Positions 43,073-50,892 of a stretch of DNA of 64,000 bases are shown piece by piece. How positions within the stretch are numbered: position 1 is the stretch's first letter; every line of letters begins with the position of its first letter. The DNA comes from an uncultured Chryseobacterium sp. (GTDB lineage: Bacteria; Bacteroidota; Bacteroidia; Flavobacteriales; Weeksellaceae). The notes under the pieces are model-generated. The model was not told the origin of the DNA, made no database searches, and saw only the letters and a program-made list of their open reading frames with translations. The position numbers were made by a program, and so were the translations under genes. The DNA is taken from positions 62,001-126,000 of the forward strand of contig CAJYXJ010000020.1 of assembly GCA_913778085.1 (NCBI GenBank), read 5' to 3'.

Positions 43073-44251
43073 CTAGAGAGTAGAAGATTTCCAGGGATCG
43101 AGGACTACTTTTACGCAGTTGTCCATCTTTTTATCGAAAATTTCATAGCCTTTAGAAACATCTTCCAATGACAGACGATGGGTGATAATATCGTCTAAAG
43201 TAACTCTGCCGCTCTGTACATGATCCATCAGTTCATCAATGATGGTATGGACGTTGCACTGCCCGGCCTTTATCGTTATACCTTTATCAAAAATCTGTCC
43301 AAGTCTGAAATTATCGTAATTTACCGGATAAACTCCTAAAATCGGAATGATTCCGCCCCTTCTTACGGCACTCATACATGCCTCAAGAACTTTAATGGAG
43401 CCTTTCTCAAAATTCAGGACTGCTTTGGCCCGATCGATTAAATTACGGTCGGGTTCAAAACCTACGGCTTCGATGCAGACATCGGCTCCGCGGCCATCGG
43501 TCATATCCCTGATCTGTTCAACCACGCTTTCCGCTTCTTCCCATAAAATGGTGTCACAGCCCGTCAGTCTTTTAATCTGGTCCAAACGATACTGCTGGGT
43601 ATCGACGACAATTACTTTTTTTGCATTTCTAAGGATGGCACTTTTAGCTGCCATAGACCCTACCGGTCCGGCTCCAAAAATGGCGACGGTTTCCCCGCCC
43701 TTAAGTTCGCCCCATAAAATTCCGGTATAACCTGTCGGGAAAATATCGGTAAGGAACAACACCTGTTCATCTGTAAGGTTATCGGGAACTTTTCTCGGTC
43801 CTACATGTGCGTAAGGTACCCTTACATACTGGGCCTGTCCGCCGTCGTAGCCGCCGTAAAGGTCGCTGTAGCCGAATAAGGCGCCGCCTTTTTCGGTTAA
43901 AATCCCACCTTCAGGTCCATACTTTTCGGGATTGCTGTGCTCGCAGGCAGTGGGCAGATCATGTTGGCAAAAGAAACAGCTTCCACAGGAAATCGGAAAG
44001 GGTACTACAACCCTGTCCCCGACTTTTAAATTGGTAATCCGCTGTCCCACTTCTTCCACAACACCCATAAACTCATGGCCCAAGACCATAGGTCTGGCCT
44101 GTGGGATTCCGCCTGAAAAAAGATGGAGATCGCTTCCGCAAATGGCTGTTGAGGTTACTTTTAGAATGATGTCATGGGAATCTTTAATCATAGGATCGTC
44201 TACGGTATCGCATGTAATGACTCCAGGTGAATGAATGACTGCAGCTTTCAT
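43073..44251 (-). CDS. zinc-dependent alcohol dehydrogenase, formaldehyde-dehydrogenase-like
   Basis: 392 residues from the ATG at 44251. Catalytic zinc ligands in STAICGSDLHLF and GHEFMGVVEEVG; structural zinc Cys set in CGSCFFCQHDLPTAC; NAD motif IFGAGPVGSMAAKSA. The length and the FDH-like C-terminal region match glutathione-independent formaldehyde dehydrogenase-type medium-chain enzymes. It lies 31 bp after katE, in the same direction. Aldehyde detoxification in the stress response is likely. Confidence 0.93.
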   Translation of the reverse strand: MKAAVIHSPGVITCDTVDDPMIKDSHDIILKVTSTAICGSDLHLFSGGIPQARPMVLGHEFMGVVEEVGQRITNLKVGDRVVVPFPISCGSCFFCQHDLPTACEHSNPEKYGPEGGILTEKGGALFGYSDLYGGYDGGQAQYVRVPYAHVGPRKVPDNLTDEQVLFLTDIFPTGYTGILWGELKGGETVAIFGAGPVGSMAAKSAILRNAKKVIVVDTQQYRLDQIKRLTGCDTILWEEAESVVEQIRDMTDGRGADVCIEAVGFEPDRNLIDRAKAVLNFEKGSIKVLEACMSAVRRGGIIPILGVYPVNYDNFRLGQIFDKGITIKAGQCNVHTIIDELMDHVQSGRVTLDDIITHRLSLEDVSKGYEIFDKKMDNCVKVVLDPWKSSTL

Positions 44252-44282
44252 AATGTAATTTTTATAGTGGGGTGAGGTGTTT

Positions 44283-46424
44283 TTAGTCCTGTGTATTTCT
44301 TTCGAGTTCGAGGTACCATACCCTATGCTGTGCAATGGCATCTATGAATTTATTGTCCGGCGCTTCATCTTCCCAGGATACAACAGCAGGATCGATATGC
44401 TTTTTCAGGCTCACATTGCTGTTCATGTAAAGCGGTTCCGACCCTTCTCCGAAATAAATCGCTTTACAGTGTTTATAGGCTTCATTGATGAAGTTCAGCA
44501 CATGCGGCTTATTGTCGGCCATCAGAAGCTCTTTAGCGGAATCTTCGCCGGCGCCAATATAAAGCGCATCAAAAGCTACGCTGGCAATACTGGTAAGAGA
44601 ATGCTTAGGTGTGAGCATCGATCCGTCATTGGTGGTTACCGGAGCCATGCTTGGTCCTATGATTTCTACTACCGCGTCTTCACCTTCCAGTTTGGTTTTC
44701 AGATCGTGAACATTTAATGCATCTACGCCGTTTGCCAAAATAAAACCGATTTTTCTGCCTTTGATGGTATCTTTAACGGTATTTTCCATGCTGAGGGCTG
44801 CTGAAATTTTGGTGTGAGCTTCTCTTTCTTCGCTCTGAAGGTCCTGATGATTACTATCCGGAGGAAGGCTTTGATTCGGAAATTCAAGTTCGGTTACCTG
44901 TACCCCTACTTTAGCGGCTACCTTTTGGGCCAACTCCTTATCGATGAAGTTCAGCTGTCCTACCATTCTTTCTCTGATCGAAGGAATCGTTACCTTGGAG
45001 AGTTCAAAGATCAATGCATTCTGAAGGTGCATCTTTTCATAAGCCGACTGGCTGTTGTAAAAAAGTTTGGCCTGGGAATAATGATCGACAAAACTCTCGC
45101 TCCGCTGTCTGACTTTAGGTCCGGAAACCCTTTCCTGGTGGGAAACAAATCCTCCTTCTGACATCATGGACTGGAACGGGCATCCTCCGCCTATAGAATT
45201 CGGCTCATAGCTTACTTTTCCTTTGGCAATCTGCTGTCTCATATATCCGTCTCTCTGGTTATTATGGACCGTTTTAATAGACCGGTTGATCGGAATCTCA
45301 TGGAAATTCGGTCCGCCTAATCTTATCAGCTGGGTATCGGTGTAGGAAAACAATCTTCCCTGAAGCAGCGGATCGTTACTAAAATCGATTCCCGGAACAA
45401 CATGCCCCGGATGAAAAGCAATCTGCTCGGTTTCTGCGAAGAAATTATCAGGGTTTCTGTTTAAAGTTAAGGTTCCGACCAATTCTACCGGAACTTCTTC
45501 TTCGGGTACAATTTTCGTAGGATCCAGAAGATCGAAATCAAATCTGTCCTCATCTTCTTCAGGAATCAGTTGTACGCCGAAATCCCATTCTGGGAACATT
45601 CCATTTTCAATGGATTCCCAAAGGTCTCTTTTGTGGAAATCAGGATCTACCCCGGAAATTCTTTGGGCTTCGTCCCAGGCTACGGAGTGAACGCCCAGCT
45701 TCGGCTTAAAGTGGAATTTCACAAAGTGCATTTTTCCTTCATCATTGATGAATTTAAAGGAATGAACCCCGAATCCTTCCATCCTGCTGTAGCTTCTTGG
45801 GATCGAACGGTCGCTCATCAGCCACATGATCATGTGCATACTTTCCGGCATCAGGGAAATAAAATCCCAAAAGGTATCATGTGCCGACTGGGCCTGCGGA
45901 ATCTCATTATGCGGTTCAGGCTTTACAGCATGTACCAGATCCGGGAATTTAATGGCATCCTGGATAAAAAATACCGGAATATTATTGGCCACTAAATCAT
46001 AGTTTCCTTCATCGGTATAAAATTTTACCGCAAAACCTCTTACGTCTCTTGCCAGGTCGGTACTTCCGCGATTTCCGGCCACTGTAGAAAAACGTACAAA
46101 AACGGGGGTCTCCTTCCCTACTTCCGTTAAAAATTTAGCTTTTGTATACTTTTCAAGGCTTTTATTCAGTTTAAAAATACCATGGGCCCCGGATCCCCGG
46201 GCATGTACTACCCTTTCCGGAATTCTTTCGTGATCGAAATGTGTCATTTTTTCCCTGAAGAAAAAATCTTCCATCAGTGTAGGGCCGCGGTCTCCTGCTG
46301 TAAGAGAATCCTGGTTATTGTTTATTCTAAGCCCCTGGTTTGTGGTAAGCTTTGAATTATCGTTTGACGTCGCATGCGATTCCAATTGGTCTAACTTTTC
46401 ATTGTGTGGCCTGTTGTCATTCAT
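44283..46424 (-). CDS. katE: large-subunit catalase HPII
   Basis: 713 residues, clade II heme catalase. Distal His in PERVVHARGSGAHG, distal Asn in LVANNIPVFFIQD, and the heme-ligand Tyr in RLFSYTDTQLIRLG. After the catalase core, a C-terminal class I glutamine amidotransferase-like domain (about 560-690; KGRKIGFILANGVDAL, FDALYIGAGEDSAKELL) is as in E. coli KatE. It disproportionates hydrogen peroxide in the cytoplasm. It is the first gene of the long minus-strand stress string; a 24-bp palindrome sits about 85 bp upstream. Confidence 0.97.
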   Translation of the reverse strand: MNDNRPHNEKLDQLESHATSNDNSKLTTNQGLRINNNQDSLTAGDRGPTLMEDFFFREKMTHFDHERIPERVVHARGSGAHGIFKLNKSLEKYTKAKFLTEVGKETPVFVRFSTVAGNRGSTDLARDVRGFAVKFYTDEGNYDLVANNIPVFFIQDAIKFPDLVHAVKPEPHNEIPQAQSAHDTFWDFISLMPESMHMIMWLMSDRSIPRSYSRMEGFGVHSFKFINDEGKMHFVKFHFKPKLGVHSVAWDEAQRISGVDPDFHKRDLWESIENGMFPEWDFGVQLIPEEDEDRFDFDLLDPTKIVPEEEVPVELVGTLTLNRNPDNFFAETEQIAFHPGHVVPGIDFSNDPLLQGRLFSYTDTQLIRLGGPNFHEIPINRSIKTVHNNQRDGYMRQQIAKGKVSYEPNSIGGGCPFQSMMSEGGFVSHQERVSGPKVRQRSESFVDHYSQAKLFYNSQSAYEKMHLQNALIFELSKVTIPSIRERMVGQLNFIDKELAQKVAAKVGVQVTELEFPNQSLPPDSNHQDLQSEEREAHTKISAALSMENTVKDTIKGRKIGFILANGVDALNVHDLKTKLEGEDAVVEIIGPSMAPVTTNDGSMLTPKHSLTSIASVAFDALYIGAGEDSAKELLMADNKPHVLNFINEAYKHCKAIYFGEGSEPLYMNSNVSLKKHIDPAVVSWEDEAPDNKFIDAIAQHRVWYLELERNTQD

Positions 46425-46507
46425 AATTCTTATATTTTGTGATTTGGTGTATTTTATTTATTAATGAGTAAAGAATAATGATTTGCTATACTGTAGTGTT
46501 TTTAAAG

Positions 46508-46531
46508 ATTAATCGATATATATTGATTAAT
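46508..46531. promoter_or_regulatory. 24-bp palindrome upstream of katE
   Basis: Arms ATTAATC (46508-46514) and GATTAAT (46525-46531) flank an alternating AT centre; the full 24 bp is a palindrome with one mismatched pair. It lies 84-107 bp before the katE start. A dimeric regulator could bind it, but no -7 box is seen between it and the gene. Confidence 0.4.
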
Positions 46532-46540
46532 GCTTTCAGA

Positions 46541-46577
46541 AAAAAGCCACATAGAAAGCTCTATATGGCTTTTTTTA
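46541..46577 (-). terminator. terminator after the YciE-type gene
   Basis: AAAAAGCCACATAG pairs with CTATATGGCTTTTT (one mismatch) immediately below the stop codon of the minus-strand gene; T-run on each strand. Confidence 0.8.
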
Positions 46578-46578
46578 A

Positions 46579-47211
46579 TTAACCTTCCTGTTCAGCGTCG
46601 AAATTAATGTAAGTTTCGGCAATCTCGGTAAGATCATAATCGGTATCTTCTTCTTCCTGCAGGGTTTTCTCCAAAAGATCCGCAGCTTTATCGTGTCCCA
46701 TGGTGATGGCCAGCTGTGCCAGGCCGCCATAAGTAGCAATTTCATAATGCTCGACTTTCTGAGCAGCAATAATAAGGGCCGCATCACGTGTCATGGATCC
46801 TTCTTCGGTAGATTTGATGATTTCTTCCCCTTCTTCGATGATGCCTTTAATAGCTTTGCACTCTTTCTGTTCAGGGGTTTCATCGATCAGCCTGAAAACT
46901 TTTTCAAGACGGCTTACGTGCTTTTTGGTTTGCAGCTGATGGTCCTCAAAAGCATCTTTCAGTTCTTCGGTAGTAGCCGCTTCCTGCATTTTTTCCAATG
47001 CATCAATGATGGCATTTTCTGCAAAATAGATGTCTTTAAGAGCGGATACGAAAAATTTATGAAGCGGAGCGTTTTTCATCTCGTTTCCGTCTACATTTGC
47101 GTTATCTACGGCCGTTGTTTTCTTTTCTGCCGATGCAGAGTTGGCAGCCGTACCGCTGCCTGTCGCTGCTGTATTTGTACGGTCTTTATTTTCTGTTGTT
47201 TTGGTTGCCAT
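46579..47211 (-). CDS. YciE/DUF892 ferritin-like protein
   Basis: 210 residues. A low-complexity Ala/Thr/Lys N-terminus (about 1-48) is followed by the DUF892 four-helix domain: LHKFFVSALKDIYFAENAII, FEDHQLQTKKHVSRLEKVF, AALIIAAQKVEHYEIATYGG, LEKTLQEEEDTDYDLTEIAE. The Glu/His pattern fits a di-iron ferritin-like fold as in E. coli YciE, which is stress-induced. It lies between katE and the KGG-motif gene, a partner seen with YciE-like proteins in other bacteria (yciG-yciF-yciE). Confidence 0.93.
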   Translation of the reverse strand: MATKTTENKDRTNTAATGSGTAANSASAEKKTTAVDNANVDGNEMKNAPLHKFFVSALKDIYFAENAIIDALEKMQEAATTEELKDAFEDHQLQTKKHVSRLEKVFRLIDETPEQKECKAIKGIIEEGEEIIKSTEEGSMTRDAALIIAAQKVEHYEIATYGGLAQLAITMGHDKAADLLEKTLQEEEDTDYDLTEIAETYINFDAEQEG

Positions 47212-47238
47212 AAGGTGATTGTGGTGTTTGATTTAAAA

Positions 47239-47274
47239 GATTACCTCTTTACGATCATCGATCAAGAGGTAATC
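47239..47274 (-). terminator. hairpin between the KGG gene and the YciE gene
   Basis: GATTACCTCTT (47239-47249) and AAGAGGTAATC (47264-47274) form a perfect 11-bp stem, followed on the minus strand by TTTTAAATC. The genes run minus, so it lies after the KGG gene and just before the YciE start. The weak T-run suggests partial termination. Confidence 0.6.
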
Positions 47275-47285
47275 GTGAAAAAGAA

Positions 47286-48077
47286 TTATGAATTGTTACG
47301 TCTGCCTCCGAATCCGGATCTTCCCGAACCGGAAGATCTTCCGCCGCCATGGGAAGCCTGGCCTCCCATACGGGCTATTCTTGTACGTTCTGCCTTGCTC
47401 ATAGAAGCGAAACCTCTTCCTGAGTTTCCTGAATTGGAACCGCGACCTGAACCGCCGCTGTTACCTGATCTTGATCCCGAACCGGAATTTCCTCTTCCGC
47501 CGGATCTTCCCGAATTTGAGTCGGAGCCCGATCCCGAAGATCTTCTTCCTCCTCCATGGGAAGCTTCACCGCCCATGCGGGCAATTCTGGTGCGTTCTTC
47601 ACGGCTCATGGAAGCAAAACCTCTTCTTGAAGTTCCGTTTCCTGATGATGAAGATCTGCCTCTTCCTCCGCCGGAGCCTGAACCGGATCTGCCGGAGTTT
47701 GATCCTCTTCCCGATTCCCCGCGTGAGCCGCCTCTTCCGCCTCCTGAAGTAAACCTTCCATGGCTGTCCCTCTGCTGATTTCTATTGTTGCTTCTGCCTC
47801 TGCCACGGCCTCCGTTATCCTCTCCGTCATCATAATCGTCGTCTTCATCATCATAGTCCTCGTCGTCGTAATCATCATCATAGTCTTCATAATCCTCATC
47901 ATCATAATCTTCGTCCTCAAAATAGTCTTCATATTCTGAGAAGTCATCATCATAATCTTCATCATTCTGGGCGTCATTATACCCATGATCATATCCCAGC
48001 TGATAGATTTCCTCCAGGTTGCTTGATGAGTTGGAGTTTCCTCTTGAATTACGATTTCCTGAATTTCTGGTGTTCAT
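47286..48077 (-). CDS. KGG-motif polyampholyte (stress protein with acidic and RG/SG-rich blocks)
   Basis: 263 residues from the ATG at 48077, almost wholly low complexity. Block 1 (37-87) is nearly pure Asp/Glu/Tyr. Block 2 (88-150) and the spacers are Gly/Ser/Arg-rich. Two copies of a KGG-type motif (152-174 and 221-243) read RGFASMS(R/K)xERTRIARMGG and end in ASHGGGR. KGG motifs occur in small stress-induced proteins such as YciG and Bacillus GsiB, but the long acid block is not part of that family. It has an FNR-type promoter about 145 bp upstream. The protein is probably disordered; the role is unknown. The GC-rich repeats create long false frames on the opposite strand. Confidence 0.8.
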   Translation of the reverse strand: MNTRNSGNRNSRGNSNSSSNLEEIYQLGYDHGYNDAQNDEDYDDDFSEYEDYFEDEDYDDEDYEDYDDDYDDEDYDDEDDDYDDGEDNGGRGRGRSNNRNQQRDSHGRFTSGGGRGGSRGESGRGSNSGRSGSGSGGGRGRSSSSGNGTSRRGFASMSREERTRIARMGGEASHGGGRRSSGSGSDSNSGRSGGRGNSGSGSRSGNSGGSGRGSNSGNSGRGFASMSKAERTRIARMGGQASHGGGRSSGSGRSGFGGRRNNS

Positions 48078-48225
48078 AACTGTTTTTTTTATGTTAATAT
48101 TAAGTGATAAGTATTGCCGGCCGTGACTAGTATTAGACAGCAATAGGTTTTGGTTTTGGTTAGAGATTAAAATATCGTTTCCCCAAAATCCGGGGACTTA
48201 AAGAAATATGGATGAATTATTTACT

Positions 48226-48269
48226 CAAATTTACAATAGAATAATTCACTTTTTTATGACTATAGTCAT
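48226..48269 (-). promoter_or_regulatory. FNR-type operator plus -7 box upstream of the KGG gene
   Basis: A perfect 14-bp palindrome ATGACTATAGTCAT (48256-48269) is centred 36.5 bp from the last base of TAAATTTG (48226-48233, minus strand). No TTG is found at -33. This fits a class II activator position. The leader to the KGG start would be about 145 nt. Confidence 0.65.
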
Positions 48270-48291
48270 GTTAATCTGAAATTATCCGGAA

Positions 48292-48906
48292 TTAATATAA
48301 AATTTTACGGTTTTCCATTTTAATAATTCCTTCCTTCTCCATTTTTTTAAGGGTTCTGATTACGGTTTCTACCCGTAAACCGGTAAGATTTGCAATCTGC
48401 TGTCTTGTGAGTTCTACATGAAAACAGTGGTCACAATCTCCATCATGGTAACTTTTAAGATAGTTAAGCAGCCCATGCAGTCTTAAAAGAGGATTTGGAG
48501 AAGACAGATTCTGCAGCATAATGGCTTTAAAATAAAGTCTCTGCGAAAGGCAGGCATTCATTTCCAGGGAAAGCTTCGGATTTTTTTTCAGAAGTTCGAT
48601 AAACTTCTTTTTGGGAACCCTGATCAGATCCACTGCGGTAAGTGCAACCGCATTCATCACGTAAAATTTTTCAAGGAACAGCATCGGATCCCCAAAACTC
48701 TGCTGGTCTCCCAGTATATTCTGAATGAATTCTTTTCCTTCTTCATTGTAGTTGTTCTGCTTTATTTTCCCTTTTACGATCTGATAATAATAAAGCGCAT
48801 GGTCTCCTTCCTTGTAGATAATATCTCCCTTTTTGTAATGTTTATCTTCTCCTCCATATGAGTATAAAAGATCAGGATCGATATTCATGCAGCTTACCGT
48901 TTTCAT
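48292..48906 (-). CDS. Crp/Fnr-family regulator
   Basis: 204 residues: cyclic-nucleotide-binding fold (about 15-125; YKKGDIIYKEGDHALYYYQI, GDQQSFGDPMLF) and a C-terminal winged helix with recognition helix TGLRVETVIRTLKKM. The VETxxR pattern is FNR-like. It lacks an FNR Cys set for a [4Fe-4S] cluster (a Cys-rich DGDCDHCFH loop lies at about 160). Tandem paralog of the next gene upstream, 57 bp apart. It is a good candidate to bind the ATGACT palindromes at this locus. Confidence 0.92.
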   Translation of the reverse strand: MKTVSCMNIDPDLLYSYGGEDKHYKKGDIIYKEGDHALYYYQIVKGKIKQNNYNEEGKEFIQNILGDQQSFGDPMLFLEKFYVMNAVALTAVDLIRVPKKKFIELLKKNPKLSLEMNACLSQRLYFKAIMLQNLSSPNPLLRLHGLLNYLKSYHDGDCDHCFHVELTRQQIANLTGLRVETVIRTLKKMEKEGIIKMENRKILY

Positions 48907-48963
48907 AGCTTTTTTTCCAGATTTGCAGCAAAAAAAAGACCATGCGTCCCTACCTGAAAAAAT

Positions 48964-49560
48964 TTAATATAAAATCTTACGGTCTTTTATTTTTACGATC
49001 TTATTCCTTTCCATATTTTTTATGGTACGGATGGCTGTTTCCACACATAATCCCGTTAAACTGGCCATTTGCTGTCTCGTCAGCGGAATCATGAAAGAAT
49101 AGGGTGCCTGTTCTTCCTGAGAGCTTTTGAGGTAATCCATCAGGATCCTTAGCTTTGCCGTAGGACTTTGTGAACATAGGTTCTGCGCCATGATGATTTT
49201 AAAGTAAAGTCTCTGGGAAAGCAGCCTGTTCATATCAAAACAAATTTCCGGATATTCCTTAAGCAATTCGAAGAAGTTATTTTTCGGAAGTTTGAGAACT
49301 TTACAGTGAGTCAATGCAATGGCATTGATGGGATAAAGTTTATCCATAAAAAGAAAGGATTCCCCGATGCTCTGCCCATCCTCCAGTAGAGTCTGTATAA
49401 TCTCTTTTCCTTCGTCGTTGTAATTATTGAGCTTGACCTCTCCCGTGGTTATCTGATAATAATAATTGGGCGGATCTCCTTCACTGAAAATAATTTCAGC
49501 CGGTTTGTACTGTTTTATAGTGGATCCTGCAGAATACAGGATTTCTTCCTTGATGATCAT
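48964..49560 (-). CDS. Crp/Fnr-family regulator (paralog)
   Basis: 198 residues from the ATG at 49560; the longer frame upstream is AT-rich leader. Effector domain with YKPAEIIFSEGDPPNYYYQI and DGQSIGESFLFMDK; recognition helix TGLCVETAIRTIKNM. It is clearly a duplicate of the downstream gene (for example LSQRLYFKIIMAQNL versus LSQRLYFKAIMLQNL). It lacks the phosphate-binding Arg-Ser of true cAMP sites. Likely co-transcribed with its paralog; a 303-bp leader region without a clear promoter precedes it. Confidence 0.92.
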   Translation of the reverse strand: MIIKEEILYSAGSTIKQYKPAEIIFSEGDPPNYYYQITTGEVKLNNYNDEGKEIIQTLLEDGQSIGESFLFMDKLYPINAIALTHCKVLKLPKNNFFELLKEYPEICFDMNRLLSQRLYFKIIMAQNLCSQSPTAKLRILMDYLKSSQEEQAPYSFMIPLTRQQMASLTGLCVETAIRTIKNMERNKIVKIKDRKILY

Positions 49561-49863
49561 ATGTAGCTGTTTTAGTGTTTCTAGTAATTTCAAGCATCCA
49601 TAGTAAAAGTAAAATTGGAAAGTAAGTAAATGATGAATGTAAATAGTAAACACTGCTATATACCGTCGGATAATGTAATTCAATTGCATCATCGAACATC
49701 TAGCATCTAATATTTAACCTTTAAGATAAATTTACCGGAAATTTTAATCGTATTAATTTTGCAATTATTTTATGGCAGGATCCGTTTCTTTTTCAGAAAT
49801 AAAATCCCGTCATAAACATTACCCGGATTATATAAAGCGGGTCTTTAAATTTTCGCTGTGAAT
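49561..49863. other. spacer between the Crp paralogs and a lipoprotein gene
   Basis: No gene-length frame. It includes the putative leader of the second Crp gene and a weak 29-codon plus-strand frame at 49772. TAATTTTG at 49754-49761 is a -7 match on the plus strand. Confidence 0.4.
49772..49861 (+). CDS. possible 29-residue peptide
   Basis: ATG at 49772, stop TGA at 49859-49861, with TAATTTTG 10 bp before the start codon. The peptide is polar and basic (EIKSRHKHYPDYIKRVFKF). It is convergent with the lipoprotein gene and could be chance. Offered only because a promoter-like box precedes it. Confidence 0.2.
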   Translation: MAGSVSFSEIKSRHKHYPDYIKRVFKFSL

Positions 49864-50073
49864 TTATCGTGATGTTCTGGTGGTATCGCTTTTTATATTG
49901 CCCGGAGCGGACGTTGTGTCTGTTGCAGGAAGACTGTCTGATGACATCGGTGCTGCCGAAGTTTTATCGCTAATCTCCATCGGATCCGGTGTGTCAGGCG
50001 GAGGAGAAATTTCTTTTTTTTCACAGCTCAGGACAGCAATTCCCAAGACTGCAAATGCTAATACAGATTTCAT
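49864..50073 (-). CDS. small lipoprotein under an FNR-type promoter
   Basis: 69 residues from the ATG at 50073: signal peptide SVLAFAVLGIAVLSC with Cys17, then a Pro/Ser/Thr/Asp-rich disordered tail (SPPPDTPDPMEISDK). No domain. Its promoter carries the ATGACT palindrome at the class II spacing with only about 22 nt leader, so it is probably a direct target of one of the Crp/Fnr proteins encoded nearby. Confidence 0.75.
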   Translation of the reverse strand: MKSVLAFAVLGIAVLSCEKKEISPPPDTPDPMEISDKTSAAPMSSDSLPATDTTSAPGNIKSDTTRTSR

Positions 50074-50100
50074 AATATTATATTTTAAGTGGTGTGACTT

Positions 50101-50145
50101 CAAAGTTATACAATTATTCTGTTAAGTTTTTATGACTATAATCAT
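50101..50145 (-). promoter_or_regulatory. FNR-type operator plus -7 box of the small lipoprotein gene
   Basis: ATGACTATAATCAT (50132-50145) differs by one base from a perfect palindrome and is centred 37.5 bp from the last base of TAACTTTG (50101-50108, minus strand). Expected start of transcription is about 50096, giving an operator position near -42. No -33 TTG. Confidence 0.65.
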
Positions 50146-50232
50146 AGATTTGCACCGGTACGCTGATTTAAGCAATTTGATTGTAAATAAGTTAAAGAAA
50201 AAATTAGAATACTAGAGAAGATCAGGAAAGAC

Positions 50233-50258
50233 AAAAGTCTGTAAAAACAGACTTTTTT
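50233..50258. terminator. terminator after the third Crp/Fnr gene
   Basis: AAAAGTCTGT pairs with ACAGACTTTT around four A; T-runs on both strands. On the minus strand it lies about 40 bp beyond the regulator's stop codon. Confidence 0.75.
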
Positions 50259-50295
50259 AAATTAATGACAGTAGCAGATGCTCTTGTAGCAATGG

Positions 50296-50892
50296 CTACT
50301 TGCTATCGGGAACAAAATTTTTTCTTGCCAGCTCTTTTCTTACCCGGCTCAGACTTTCAGGGGTTATTCCTAAATAGGATGCAATCATCCACTGCGGAAC
50401 CCTCAGCAGCAGGTCCGGATACATTTTGATAAATTTCATATATCTTTCTTCCGCGGTTTCGGCCAGCAAAGAATTGATCCTGTCCTGAAGACTTTTAATA
50501 TGTTTCTGCAGAAGGATGTCGCTTTGTTCAAGACTGTTCGGAAACCCTTCGATCAGCTTATTGATAAAATCCGGGGGCAACATGAGAATTTCCGAATCTT
50601 CAACCGCTTCAATATAATACACTGATTTTTCATTGAAATAAAGACTGCTGCGGTCAGAAATCAGCCAGCTTTCGGGAGCAAACTGGATGATGTGTTCTTT
50701 TCCGTTCTTATCGATGGAATACATTTTAAGCAGGCCTTTTTCTACAAAGTAAATATATCGGCAGATTTCACCATACTGTAAAAGAAACTGGTTTTTATGT
50801 ACTTTTTTGGCTTCGTAGTGCAGGCTGCACATGTTGACTCTTTCCAGAGGAACATTAAGCACCTTAGCCAGGTAATTGTTTATATTTTTCAT
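50296..50892 (-). CDS. Crp/Fnr-family regulator (bacillithiol gene cluster)
   Basis: 198 residues. Effector fold with KKVHKNQFLLQYGEICRYIY and DKNGKEHIIQFAPESWL; C-terminal HTH YLGITPESLSRVRKELARK, the common Bacteroidota Crp subtype. Less similar to the two other regulators than they are to each other. Its first codon abuts the last base of the YtxJ gene, so it is translated from the same transcript as the YtxJ/DUF1569/BstA genes and may control them. Confidence 0.92.
   Translation of the reverse strand: MKNINNYLAKVLNVPLERVNMCSLHYEAKKVHKNQFLLQYGEICRYIYFVEKGLLKMYSIDKNGKEHIIQFAPESWLISDRSSLYFNEKSVYYIEAVEDSEILMLPPDFINKLIEGFPNSLEQSDILLQKHIKSLQDRINSLLAETAEERYMKFIKMYPDLLLRVPQWMIASYLGITPESLSRVRKELARKNFVPDSK

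Noticed and set aside
46693-47778. Long plus-strand frame (361 codons) with Pro/Glu-rich repeats
   Set aside because: It is the antisense image of the KGG gene and the YciE gene. The minus-strand frames carry recognised motifs, a lead promoter and terminators; the plus-strand frame only reflects the repeat-rich DNA.
47284-48077. CRISPR-like repetition
   Set aside because: The repeats are codon-level Gly/Ser/Arg and Asp/Glu runs within one frame, with no constant repeat-spacer pattern and no cas genes.
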